Assembly: GCA_004794655.1 (NCBI GenBank)
Contig: SMMW01000522.1
Location: forward strand, 1,550,001 to 1,614,000
Length of the DNA: 64,000 bases
Reading direction: 5' to 3'
Source of the DNA: Marisa cornuarietis
Lineage: Eukaryota > Mollusca > Gastropoda > Architaenioglossa > Ampullariidae
Shown here: positions 24,801-34,988 of the stretch, one piece after another
How the letters are laid out: each line of letters opens with the position of its first letter
Numbering within the stretch: the stretch's first letter is position 1
Made by a program: the position numbers and the translations under genes
Notes under the pieces: model-generated
The model's database searches: none
Told to the model about the DNA's origin: nothing
Seen by the model: the letters and a program-made list of their open reading frames with translations, nothing else

Positions 24801-27800
24801 AAATACCACGATGAAGGCGACAATGCATGCACGTGTGGCACCCCATGCATGTAAGACGGAAATTTCCCTGTTTGAAAAAAAAACCACCTTCTGATGGTTG
24901 TTTTATTAGATAGAAAAGCGTTTTTGCCTAGAGATAGTTTCGCACTGTGGGGGAATTCGGTCCTGGACTGGGTGGGAAACCATAGTACCCGTAGAAAACC
25001 CCTAGATGATTAGCCCTGTAAACAGATGTCAAAAGAGAAGTGCGTGAGCCCCGACACGAGCTTTAACCTACGACCTTATGATTGAGACTGCAGTGGCTAC
25101 TAGCAAGTGTTTTAACCACTTCGGTACTGAACCGCTCCTTGAACTCCAACACCCGCAGAAAACTGGTAACTTCCGGAAATGTAGGTGTGACCATCAACCA
25201 TTCAGGGTGCGTATGTAGTCAATAAATTTGAATGTTGCAGAAAGTGGACAAAATTTTCCATCATCAAGTTTTCTTACAACAGCCATTGAAAATGTTCTGT
25301 GGACATCTTTCCATGAGGTTCATAGACATAAGTACCTAGAGGGTCTTGATAACTAGATACTGAGTCTGTGTCACACATATCAGGAGCTTGCTAACAGTTT
25401 TCTTGATCCTGCTTGATACTCTTTTTTTGAAACATCAAAGCTGCAATTAGCTGTAATCAATTCATGATTTAACTGTTTAACAGTCTTTTGATGAGAGTTT
25501 GTTGTGGAAGAACAGCAGTCCTAAAAGAAGAATCTGGAAGCAGAAAGATGACACTCCAGATCGTTAACTTGTTCTCAACGCAGAATAAAATTTATGTGTA
25601 GTTGAAAACGTTTCTACGTTTGAATAAATGTTGTTTCTTCGTCTTTCAGGGAACAGATATATGATACAACTATCACAAGTCGGAGGTGGCCACTTGTGGG
25701 TCACCTGGTGAGGATGAACACTACGGGTGGACATTGTAAAACTTAAGACATGGAGTAGGAAGTTGTCCAAATTAGCCAATTTCCACAGTGTTTTTTGTTG
25801 TTTTCCACGTGTTTATTAAAGGCCTAGATGGGTGTAATTTTTTTTAAACGATTGGGTTGAACGCGATACAGAATACTATTTTTTCAGTAATAATTAATCT
25901 ACAAACCTCATCACGAACTGACAGAGAGAAAACTTGTGACGTCCCTAATGTCCAGTAGGCCTAATCGGATTTATTTTTGTAGTGTTTACTTGTAACTTTT
26001 ACACAATTTTAAGGAAATTAGCACCCATCGTTTGCCAAAACTGAACCAGGTGGCCGATTTGGTCGCGTGCAGGAGACTTTGGAAAAGGAGGCGTGCGGAA
26101 TGAACAACCAAAGTGCCAAGTGCCATGGCGATTCCTTCTCGGAAGCCTACGAGGAGCGTAGGTAAGAGAACGAATGCAGCTAACATTTTAACCACAAATT
26201 TAACACATCCAAAAGAATGTTGTTCTTGTGACCAAATATTTGAATTTCGTCTGAGAGACTACTGTTAAGTTCTCAAGACCTAACCTTTGAACCACGTCTA
26301 AGAGGCCGCTGTTTCAGTTCTCGTGACCAAACAAGTCTCAGCCCTGGCGCGAGACCCCAGCTCCGTCAGCTTTTAGTTTGCGGATGCTATATAAGTGGTT
26401 GATCCCCCCATCATTATCAAATTCTAGATGTAAATACACACGTATAATTTTCTGTTAAATGTAATGTGTGCATTTTAAAAAAAATTAGAGGTTAGTGGCA
26501 ATACTTGTTTCTGAAACTTAAAACTGTTCTAAAGAAGCAAATTCACAATCGTTTTTATAAAATAACTCTTATGCCATTGAGGTGCGTTGCACAAGCGCAC
26601 ACAAACATTTGTGCTGAGGGGTACAGAAGTCTGTCTTGAAAACATTTTAACGTATTTAAACCATTTTAGATTTTTAAAAAGTTCTAAAACTGCGTTGTGC
26701 GCTGTGTCTCTATAAAACTGACTATCTAAATAAGACTTAAGGCCTCAAAATGTTAAAATTAGAAATGTGTTGTGCAGCTGGCCCTACGTATAAGTAGGCA
26801 GATAAGGTATTGCACGTGCGCACAATGCAAGCAGACATTGCCGTAGTCTCGTGCTCAGTTCTTGATTTCTAAAGACTTCGGAACAGAACTTATTCATGGA
26901 GTCCTTAATTTCGACGGACAGTTCAACCAGTTCATGTGTTCCAATCATTCCAACTTGCCATTTTCTTCATTGACTTTACCGTACGGCATGACCATATGAG
27001 ATTCATATCTACCTTAGCCCTGTAACCACGTGAAAAATGTCTCCCTTAATTACAAGCCCCCACTTCGGTGGTAGGGCTGCAACTCAGGGGGTTACCCCCT
27101 TAATACGTACGCAAAAGATTCTCTTCTCGGCAGAGGTGTGAGTCAAGAAGTCACAAAATGGAACTCGGCGGGATTTTACTCTTCCCAAAGCCTAGCCCGA
27201 GAGGAAAATGGCCGCCCATCCTATATCTGAGTGAATGATATCGAGACTACTTTCAGGCCCACGATTATCCCATCTTTGCCTTCTTCTTTCTGGACAAGAT
27301 GCAGCTCTTTTGAATCATGGCGGAAACTAGTGTTTGGTTCTTCTAGACAGCTTGAGATGGATCGTCATTATGGAAGAAGCGGATCTAATTCCTTCTCAGA
27401 ATTTTCAACATCAACATTTTGTAAAATGCCCACCGCTTTGTATGCCAACAAAGCGGGCCCTGGTCATTCAAATAGAAGCTTTGCGTTTCCTAGCTATGAA
27501 GCCACACGTAGCTCGTCAGTGACTTCATCTGTTAGGTCTTCTGAACGCAGTGACATCCCCGTCTTTCGATGAGGGTCTTCAGCTATAGCCCTTCTCTCTT
27601 ATTTACATGCTTAAAGAGCAAATGTAGCCATTATCTCTCCTATTTTCATTTTATCTGGTAAGTTTCGAAGAAAGAGAATTTACTACAAAAATTATATTTT
27701 TTCTAGGTACTCTCTGCTGTGTCTTTCCCCTGGGCACTGTTTCCATGTTTCCTTTTCCAGATAGACTTCCGATAACTAGAAAAACCTATGCCACATAAAT

Positions 27801-29191
27801 GAGTCATTCTTTGGGTAAGGGGAACCTGGCAGATTTTCTTTCAAAATAACTGATACTTGAACCGGACCTTATTTGTCCAAGAACTTTATGGAGTTTGTTG
27901 TATAATGTTGGTACCTGCTATTACTACTGTAATGTCTTTTACAACAAGTTTCATCTTTTTCTGAAGAATTGACAACTGTTGATAGGGATTCTGTAAAAAA
28001 AGTAAATCCTATTGATGAGTGTCTGTAAACAATGGTTTTCAAGAAATTGAAGATACTGGCTCCTTGACCATTGCCTTTACTTTTCCCATCTTTCGCAACT
28101 GCGATACTGTTCTTTATATATTTTCTTTTTGTTTAGACAGAAAACATTTATCTTTCATCTATGCTAGTGTCTTTGACTTGCAGGTTGTCTTTTGTGAGAC
28201 TGGTGATCTACTTTGAAAGACTTAATTATGAGTCTGTGGTACAGAAACCTGCTTACGACGTGAGTATACTAAAAGCATTACCTTATATCAATGGCCAGGG
28301 GCCAGTTGCACAACACATTTATGATTTTAAACACTTTTAGGCCTTAACTCTATTTAGACAATTATTTTAAAGTACACACCACAATTTTAGAATTTTTAAA
28401 ACTAAAACTGCTTTATGTAAGATAAAGTTCTTTAAGACTGACTTTCCGTCCTCTCAGTAAAATTTTTTGTATGTTTTTCTGCAAAGAATCAAAATGGCTT
28501 AGAAGAGATTTTACCTCTTTGGAACAGTTTTAAGGTTTAGAAACGTGTTGTGCAACTGGCCCCTGATCTGTAGCCTGGAAGCCTTTCTTCGATTAAATAA
28601 AAAGTTGCAAGAATGCGGTGTTATGTAAACATTTGCACCAAAGAACCCATTTATGCCGTTTTCAAGAGCCTCACTGCGGACGTGCATTGCTGGGAAGAAT
28701 GCGGTCTAAAAAAAAATACTGTATCCTATCTTCTTGAGTGATAATTAATTTTATTGTCACTTTCGTGTTCGATATTTAAAGGACGTGTGACTACATTCAT
28801 GTCATACATCGTGGTACAGGTCTACAAAATATATGATAAACAATCTGCTGATAAAATATATTTACTGTTGATCTTTCAAAGTATGCCTAATCCCTACCAT
28901 CTGCAGTCAGTAGAAATCATTGTAGAAATACTTACTATGCTATAGAATACTTACTATGCTCAATTGGTATCAACAACGGCGTCTCATGCTGTCTCGGCTA
29001 TAACATATTTCATAGTTAGGCAAACGATACACAACCTGAAATTCCTTTATGTTCTTCAGGTCGAGCGTTTCTTGTCGGACATAGGAGGTACTCTGGGTCT
29101 TTGGATCGGAGCATCAGTCCTGGGCCTTGGCGAGTTCGTGGAGCTGGTCATGCTGCTGGTGTTGCGCTGCAGGAGGAGAAAGACCCTTTAG
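18892..29191 (+). CDS. DEG/ENaC-family (amiloride-sensitive type) sodium channel subunit, 14 exons
   Basis: Predicted coding exons: 18892-18957, 19240-19308, 19845-20006, 20432-20586, 21209-21289, 22217-22308, 23127-23290, 23875-23964, 24128-24257, 24772-24850, 25650-25707, 26073-26161, 28184-28259, 29060-29191; all phases agree (1443 nt, 480 aa). The N-terminus has the His-Gly gating motif (FHGVGKIYG, H8-G9). TM1 is LWIMLFITATVMLLIQLKGLF. The extracellular part has FSRPVATEVKLGFSPLALPAVTICN, SGYGNCFTI, LHLILNLETEEF, VYGDCKED, HCREECLQ and CTCGTPC. TM2 carries the G-A-S selectivity filter (LGLWIGASVLGLGEF), followed by only a short basic tail. The frame stays open upstream of the chosen ATG to 18784, so the N-terminus could be longer or have another exon. 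Peptide-gated, acid-gated or constitutive type cannot be told. Exon 12 is the least conserved; I placed it by splice strength and phase. Confidence 0.88.
20219..20325 (+). repeat. (GTGA)n microsatellite
   Basis: About 26 uninterrupted tetranucleotide units lie in intron 3 of the DEG/ENaC gene, ending about 105 bp before exon 4. The purity suggests high length polymorphism. Confidence 0.95.
22700..22925 (-). mobile_element. Decayed SINE-like fragment
   Basis: On the minus strand this contains CCCGGGTTCAGTTCTCGTCGCAG, close to the B-box start of the SINE family at 15016 and 30180, followed by ATGCTGTTCTGTCTC. The rest is diverged. The 69-codon plus-strand frame here does not fit the channel and falls inside its intron 6, so I treat it as repeat sequence. 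Confidence 0.4.
23355..23640 (+). repeat. Polypurine (GA-rich) tract
   Basis: Nearly 290 bases are almost all A and G on the plus strand, including (GA)n, GAAAAAAAAG-like and a G9 run near 23560. It starts about 65 bp after exon 7 of the channel gene. Such tracts can form triplex DNA. The open frames in it are low-complexity artefacts. Confidence 0.85.
24940..25137 (-). mobile_element. tRNA-derived SINE copy
   Basis: Read on the minus strand, an A-box-like stretch (GAAGTGGTTAAAACACTTGCT) is followed by a B-box-like stretch (GGTCGTAGGTTAAAGCTC). A body containing GACATCTGTTTACAGGGC and GGGTACTATGGTTTCCC comes next. It lies in intron 10 of the DEG/ENaC gene. Ends were not fixed because no flanking duplication is obvious. 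Confidence 0.65.
26487..26783 (+). mobile_element. Palindromic MITE, copy 1
   Basis: The right terminus (AAATGTGTTGTGCAGCTGGCCC) and internal segments (CTTAAAACTGTTCTAAAGAAGC; GACTTAAGGCCT) match two other copies at 28297-28566 and 60060-60307. The left terminus is degraded. It lies in intron 12 of the DEG/ENaC gene. No protein is encoded. Confidence 0.7.
28297..28566 (-). mobile_element. Palindromic MITE, copy 2 (inverted)
   Basis: It begins AGGGGCCAGTTGCACAACAC and ends GTGTTGTGCAACTGGCCCCT, so the outer 19-20 bases are perfect inverted complements; homology extends inward. Relative to copies 1 and 3 it is in opposite orientation. It starts about 40 bp after exon 13 of the channel gene. 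Confidence 0.85.
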
Positions 29192-30174
29192 ACCTCTGGA
29201 CGGATAGGACTCGATCCAGTCCTTTAGGGCGATTTTTATTGTATTTTCTCACATTTTTTCTATGGCACTGTAGGCTTGGGAAGAAAAGCTAGCTTCTGTA
29301 ATTCATCAGGAACATTTCTGCCTACAGCATACTTACTGTACTTCAGATTGTTCAGGCACCGATTTATCACGGATTTTCTAGATTCATTCTTATGTACAAA
29401 TATTCAACAAAATCTTGGGGTTTTTTTTTTTTTTTTTGCTTGTTTGCACCTTCCTGGGACAATTAAAAAAGGTCATCATTACACTTTTTTTTCGAGTGAC
29501 CATAATTTTCGTCAAATTGTGGCCTACTTTTTAATCAGTGTGATTTAAGGGAACATAATTGAAAGAGAGGAGATATTTAAAGTTTGAACTATGATCATAT
29601 TCATTATTTATTAACGTTGCCCGTAAACGTGTTGGCGGTTTGTGTGCAAAAAAAATCCCAAAACAAAAAACGAGGCGAGCCCCACGTTTTTGTTTCAAAG
29701 ACAACTCTGTTTGTGTGTTACTAGCTGTATGCATCATTATTTTACCCGCCCATCCAGGCTATGCAGCTGAAGTTAACATGCACTTTGCTGAGCTCAAACA
29801 GCATTTAAGTAATAAGATTCTTTCCTTAATTGTTTAGGGCAGGTGAAATCAAACGATTCCATGTCGTTGCGATGAGAATTTTAGTCATTGTGCAGCATGA
29901 AACCTACACAGCACTAAACACGCATTAAGAACTAAATCTTAAGAAAAATAATCACCGAAGTTGTTAAAAACTGCTAGTGGAAATAAGTCTTTCGTCTGAC
30001 GAACAGTGGTTAAAAATGTATTGGTTAATGTAGAAGGCCTTAGTTCACACATAATTACAGCCAGCGCGAATCTAAAAATAAAGTATAATCTGAATGAAAC
30101 TGTCTCGTATTTACTTCATTCGCAGCGACAATTTCGGAAGATGAACTATAAGCACCACTGGGGTCATAAAGAAC

Positions 30175-30352
30175 ATTGGGAGGGAAATTAGTGTTTTACT
30201 CTGAGCCAGCAACTAAGACTGTAAACAGTCAAAACAGATGCCACATGCAGAGAAAGAACAGCGTGCCCGAGACGAGAGCTGAACCCAGGACAGTCAACCC
30301 TCACTGTATTGGTGACAGGGTCTAACTCTAACCGCTACGTCGCCGGGCCGCT
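30175..30352 (-). mobile_element. tRNA-derived SINE copy
   Basis: On the minus strand an A-box-like stretch (GTAGCGGTTAGAGTTAGACC) and B-box-like GGGTTCAGCTCTCGTCTCGGG precede the body GCTGTTCTTTCTCTGCATGTGG. The body is the same as in the plus-strand fragment at 15016-15140. A cluster of CCGG/CGACG near the head is unusual for the AT-rich surroundings and supports a foreign insertion. Confidence 0.7.
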
Positions 30353-30404
30353 CACTTCCCAGGGAGACACGGCAAGTGGCAATTAGACATTGCGTGTGGG
30401 GTAG

Positions 30405-30545
30405 TGAAGCCTGCGTCTTCCAAGCAAGGTGCGGTAACCACATATATATATATATATCTCAGATTTTGTGGGAGTGGAGGCTGGGTCTTCCAAGCAAGGT
30501 CCGATAACCACATTTTTTTTTTTTTTTGTATCTCGGATTTTGTTC
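30405..30545 (+). repeat. Diverged direct repeat, period about 72 bp
   Basis: Two copies share TCTTCCAAGCAAGGT and ATCTC-GATTTTGT. The middle differs: the first has an (AT)n run where the second has a T15 run. The first copy covers about 30405-30473, the second about 30477-30545. Confidence 0.7.
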
Positions 30546-31879
30546 AATTTGAATGTTTGTATTTTTATGTAAATTCCGCTTATTAATTCTTTTTATAACT
30601 TTATTAGTAGGCACAGTAAAAGATCCTAAGATCGAGAGACCCGAAGAGTAACCAACCATAGGAGCAACTAATCCTAGGAGGAGATACAACGGTGAAGCTG
30701 TCGTCAAACGATGACGGATTCGATGCTGCTGACCCAAAAGTCGGCACGATAGATAAAAGAGAGTGCGGTCGGCTGTCCGCAGCAGGCAGCGCCGAGTTCA
30801 ACATATGTCCCCTGGAGGTGGCGTCTTTTCTTAAATATTCGTGGGATATACACACACATATATATATACACGTAAATCTTTGTGGATTCAAGGAACATCA
30901 GACCCCAGTGACTGTAACTGTTTTGTGAGTACAGCTTTATGTATGAGCGCTGCTGGGCAGTGAAATTGTGAGTGCTATAATTCCTATTATTTTTTTTTTA
31001 GATCCGACTGACTAGTGACTGGGAAAAACTCTGTTAGTACAACATGCATAGTTAGAAAGGTTGTGTAGTTATAAGGAGTAATCCTTGGATGTAATGGAGT
31101 TGATATTCTTTTACTTTATTGTGTATTTTTATGCAGCGATTGCTCTAACATTTCTTTTTATGATTAAAACAAGAGGCAAATATAACTGGCTTTGTTCAGA
31201 ACGTCCGGGCGACTGCGTGAGTGTTGGGTGCATGGATGAGCATATGTGCCATTGTTGCAAAAGTATTACAAAGTTGTAATGAAGGCGTCCGCTTTACTTC
31301 CTACACCATATTCTATAGAAATGAGACATTTTCCCCTCCGATTCTCAGATTTGATTCGAAATAGCAATATCCTGTATGACCACCCTCCTATCCAGCAGCT
31401 AAACTCTGGTCTTCTCTTCTTTAAAAAAAAAAACTATAGAAATATTTACATCCAAACACATGACCACCCACTTGCCTTGGCCTCCTCCCCACCATCGACG
31501 CGTGATAACCATGAGTGTTGTACAGATAAGATATAATAGGACTAATACTCTTCTCGAGTTCGTGCTTTCACAGCACCCTTACTTTTGTTCCAGTACGTTT
31601 GTAAATCAACTGTAGTAACTGGCTTCATCCTGTAAAGGACCTTTTAATTTCTATTTTTACTAATGGAGACTAACAATTCGCTTCAATCAAAGTGAGCGGC
31701 AAAAATATTTGGTACGCCACTGATGCCCATTAAACGACCGCATGGAATAAAATTTAGGTCACGTCAGGATAATTATATAATTATAAGTATAAACTTGTAA
31801 ATATGCAGAAATATGACTACAGACTCTTTTACATTGTTTTAAATAACCTTGTTTCATGTATGTTGTTATTGTAGTACTT

Positions 31880-32115
31880 ACAAAAGACTCACTGGCTATT
31901 TGGCAGATGCTCCTTGATCGATCTCTGCGCCTTTCTGTTCAGACTGTCAACGTAAAGCTTTCAAGTCCAGCCTCAAAACGCTCTTTAAGAAATAGCTTCC
32001 ATTAACCAAGTAAACTCTTCCGCTCACTCCCCAAATCTCTATCTTCATCTATACACTTCGTTTTCTGAACTTGTGTTCCTTTGTTGTTTGGTTGACTGTC
32101 GGTTTGTAATTTTCT
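31880..32115 (+). mobile_element. Short LINE ORF2 3'-end fossil
   Basis: CTTTCAAGTCCAGCCTCAAAACGC followed by TCTTTAAGAAATAG reads as FKSSLKTLFKK and a stop, resembling the last residues of the young LINE (FKSALKTHLF). The next 130 bases are pyrimidine-rich as in LINE 3' UTRs. Only a short match is available, so this is tentative. Confidence 0.35.
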
Positions 32116-32519
32116 TCACAAGGCATTGGCCTCACCTCCAACTGGGAAATGCGTTCCACAAATTATATTATTTATAGTACTTAATAAAGAATTGTCATAA
32201 GGATTGTTTCTGAAACAATAAATGTCAGATATGTTCCATGCACTTGAGTGACTGAGGCTGTAGATCCATAAAAAAATCTGTATTTGCAAAAGACCAGCAA
32301 ACAAACCATTGCCGTTTTTGCTATTTCAAACATTTTTCGAAACTGGTGATCAAGTCCCACCCAGTACAGCATGTCCTGTATGTTCTTCGCTAGCTGTTTG
32401 GCACGGTTTGGATCAGCAAGCACTATCCTGCTCTTCGCAGATGAACGCTTCCCATTCCATTCCATTGTATGGCCAACAGGCCTTCATTTATCATGCGCTT
32501 ATGTTACTTAGAAAAGATT

Positions 32520-33105
32520 TGTCAGGTTTTATGGCTCATCTAGTGAGCATTTGTCATACTTTATGACTCATCTAGTTAAGATTTGTCATGCTTTAATGAC
32601 TCATCCAGTAAACATTTGTCATGCTTTATGACTCATATAGTAAACATTCATCGTGCTGTTTAATTCAGCTAGTGAACATCTGTCGTGCTGTATGACTAAT
32701 GTAGTGAATATGTTGCACTTTTGACTGGTATAGTGAACATTTGTTATGCTTTTATGTCTCATCCAGCTGCTTTATGACAGTGAACATTTGTTATACTTTT
32801 ATGACTCTAGGGATCAGTTGTCATGCTTTATGACTCATCTAGCTATCATTTGTCATGTGTTATGACTCATCTGATGATTATTTGTCGTTTTAATGACTCA
32901 TCTAGTGAACACTCAGTGAACATTTCTCATGCTTTTAAACATTTGGTATGCTGTATATCTAATATAGTGAACATCTGTTGCACTTTTATGACTCATATAT
33001 TGAACATTTGTCACACTTTGAGTTATCTAGTGAAATTTGGCACGCTTTATGACTTATCTGGTGAATATTTTTCATGCTTTATGATGCTTCTAGTGAACAA
33101 TTTGA
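32520..33105 (+). repeat. Diverged minisatellite, 32-33 bp unit
   Basis: Roughly 16-18 imperfect units resemble GACTCATCTAGTGAACATTT followed by GTCATGCTTTAT. Units differ by substitutions and small indels, so it is old. A 105-codon frame across part of it reflects the repeat only. Confidence 0.85.
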
Positions 33106-34988
33106 TCTGGCGATTTACAAAATCAAAGCAAGAAATATAAGACATCAAAAAAAAAAAAAATACTGACTATTTACATATCCATTTATTCAACCCGCTGTCA
33201 GCTTGTGACGTACAATAGGAGAAGTATAACTGTGTTTTGAACTACTAAAAAAATACCTAAATTGATACTGATAATAACATCACACATAACAATTAAAGAA
33301 ATGGAAAGGAAAGAAAGAAAATATTTACTTAAATGAAAATAGTTTTGGTTGAGTATTTTACAATTTGCATTTCGTTGTCAGATATAAACATAAGTATCTG
33401 GACAGTCTTCTAAAACTGCTCAAATCTGCAAGACAAATGCCTCTCAAATTTTTTTCACACACAATTCATTTTTTTTTGCCCCCTTTTAACATCATTCCAA
33501 TTTGCTTAAGAAACAACATGTCCTTGCAACATATGGCACTTAAAAAAAAATCTTACTAGATGCATGCATGCTTTGGCAGTCTCTCAGATGAGCTTTCATT
33601 CAGCTTACATACAGCTGTTGCAAGGGAACAAAATCTAGCCAGCAAAGCAAATCCATCATATGCCTTAAAGAGATCTGCCAAAACAGAATGTATAGATTGG
33701 TTATGGTGTGTGTGTGTGTGTGCATGTGCATTTATATATGTGCATGCATGCAAAACTTTAGACTACACAAAGAGTATGGGAGAAAAAATGTTCAGGATTT
33801 TAAAGTAAAAGTCACTTACTGATAGCCATAACATGGGCTACTACCCTAATTATTCAGCTACTTTAATACTTATTTTAAATTTTGACAGATTTTCTTTAAA
33901 AATGCTACTGCATTATCTACCCAACAGAAATCTATACAGATTTTTTGGTGTGTTTATGAAAAAGTGAAAATGCACTTGGTTTTCATTTTCACCCTAGCTT
34001 CACCAAGTAACAGAGTTCAGGCCAGCACACAGACGGTTTTCTAAAAAAGTAAATTAATCACACCTTATGTCCTATCTATTGCAAAAAAAGTACAAAATTC
34101 AATGCACTTAAAATGAAAAACACTGTTATATCAAGGCATAAAAGGATATACAAACAACATGCCTAGCACATTGATAAAAAAAGCTTATTTGTACTATAAA
34201 ATTTTTTAATTGAAATAACATTTTCTAATACATTTTTTGGGTGTTTATTAAAAGACATGATCATCATCTGAGGCACTACCTTATTAATATCCAGCTGTTG
34301 TACCAACACTCAAGCTGAAACTAAAATCAGCTAAAAAGATTATGATACTATCAAACGTCCCCATCCACTGAGTGTTCTCTATACATAAATAATTTATGTG
34401 ACCATTTTCATAAATATATTTTTTCACAATGCAAGTAGGAAAACAAACTTAAACCCCTGACAACAACTGGAAATACCCAAGAATTACTATTCAAATGAAT
34501 TTCTCCTCCATATATGAAAGATTTTATGTTACCTTATTCAGCACGCACAGCTTTGATGTTCTATTCTGAAGTGACTGTAAATACTGTGAACAGGTGTAGT
34601 CTGAAACAGATTGTAACTCAAAGCTTATGTTCAAATGTAAAACAAAGTATAAAGATGTTACAAAAAACATGGCTGGCCTTTACCAGCTAAAATAAAAAAG
34701 CCTGCGACTGGTGACAAGTATTCGGTCAGACAAATGATGTATCATAACTGTTCAGGGCTTGAGACTTTCTGTGTAACAGCACAAAGAGCTCCAGTTCGTT
34801 GTTGTCAGACAGGGAGCTGGTACTAGTGTGAAGTGCAATGATAAGAGAAGCCATGGTAAGATCATGTCTTCTGGTCAGAACAAAAGGAAGAATGACCATC
34901 TCCAGACATGAATTTCAGAATGCAATTAAGTGATAATGTTTAAACAAGAAAGTGAGTTGTTGTTCACCAGCTCCTTCCCCATTTCCAG
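33106..34988 (-). other. Probable 3' UTR and downstream flank of the alpha2delta-like gene
   Basis: AT-rich, intron-like or UTR-like sequence follows the minus-strand stop at 34989. Candidate minus-strand AATAAA signals exist (for example the complement of TTTATT near 33181), but none is decisive. A CA/GT-rich patch lies near 33706-33750. No gene is recognised. Confidence 0.35.

Larger units (their letters stand above)
29192..31879. other. Channel 3' UTR and intergenic sequence
   Basis: After the channel stop codon there is T-rich sequence (polyT run near 29421-29437). Apart from a SINE and a 72-bp direct repeat listed separately, I see no gene. A clear poly(A) site for the channel was not found. 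Confidence 0.4.

Noticed and set aside
27231..27572. 113-codon frame starting MNDIETTF
   Set aside because: No recognisable domain, it lies in a channel intron, and a second frame overlaps it. It could be repeat-derived, but I cannot support a gene.
32181..32465. Minus-strand frame of 94 codons
   Set aside because: No family resemblance, no splice support, adjacent to repeat sequence.
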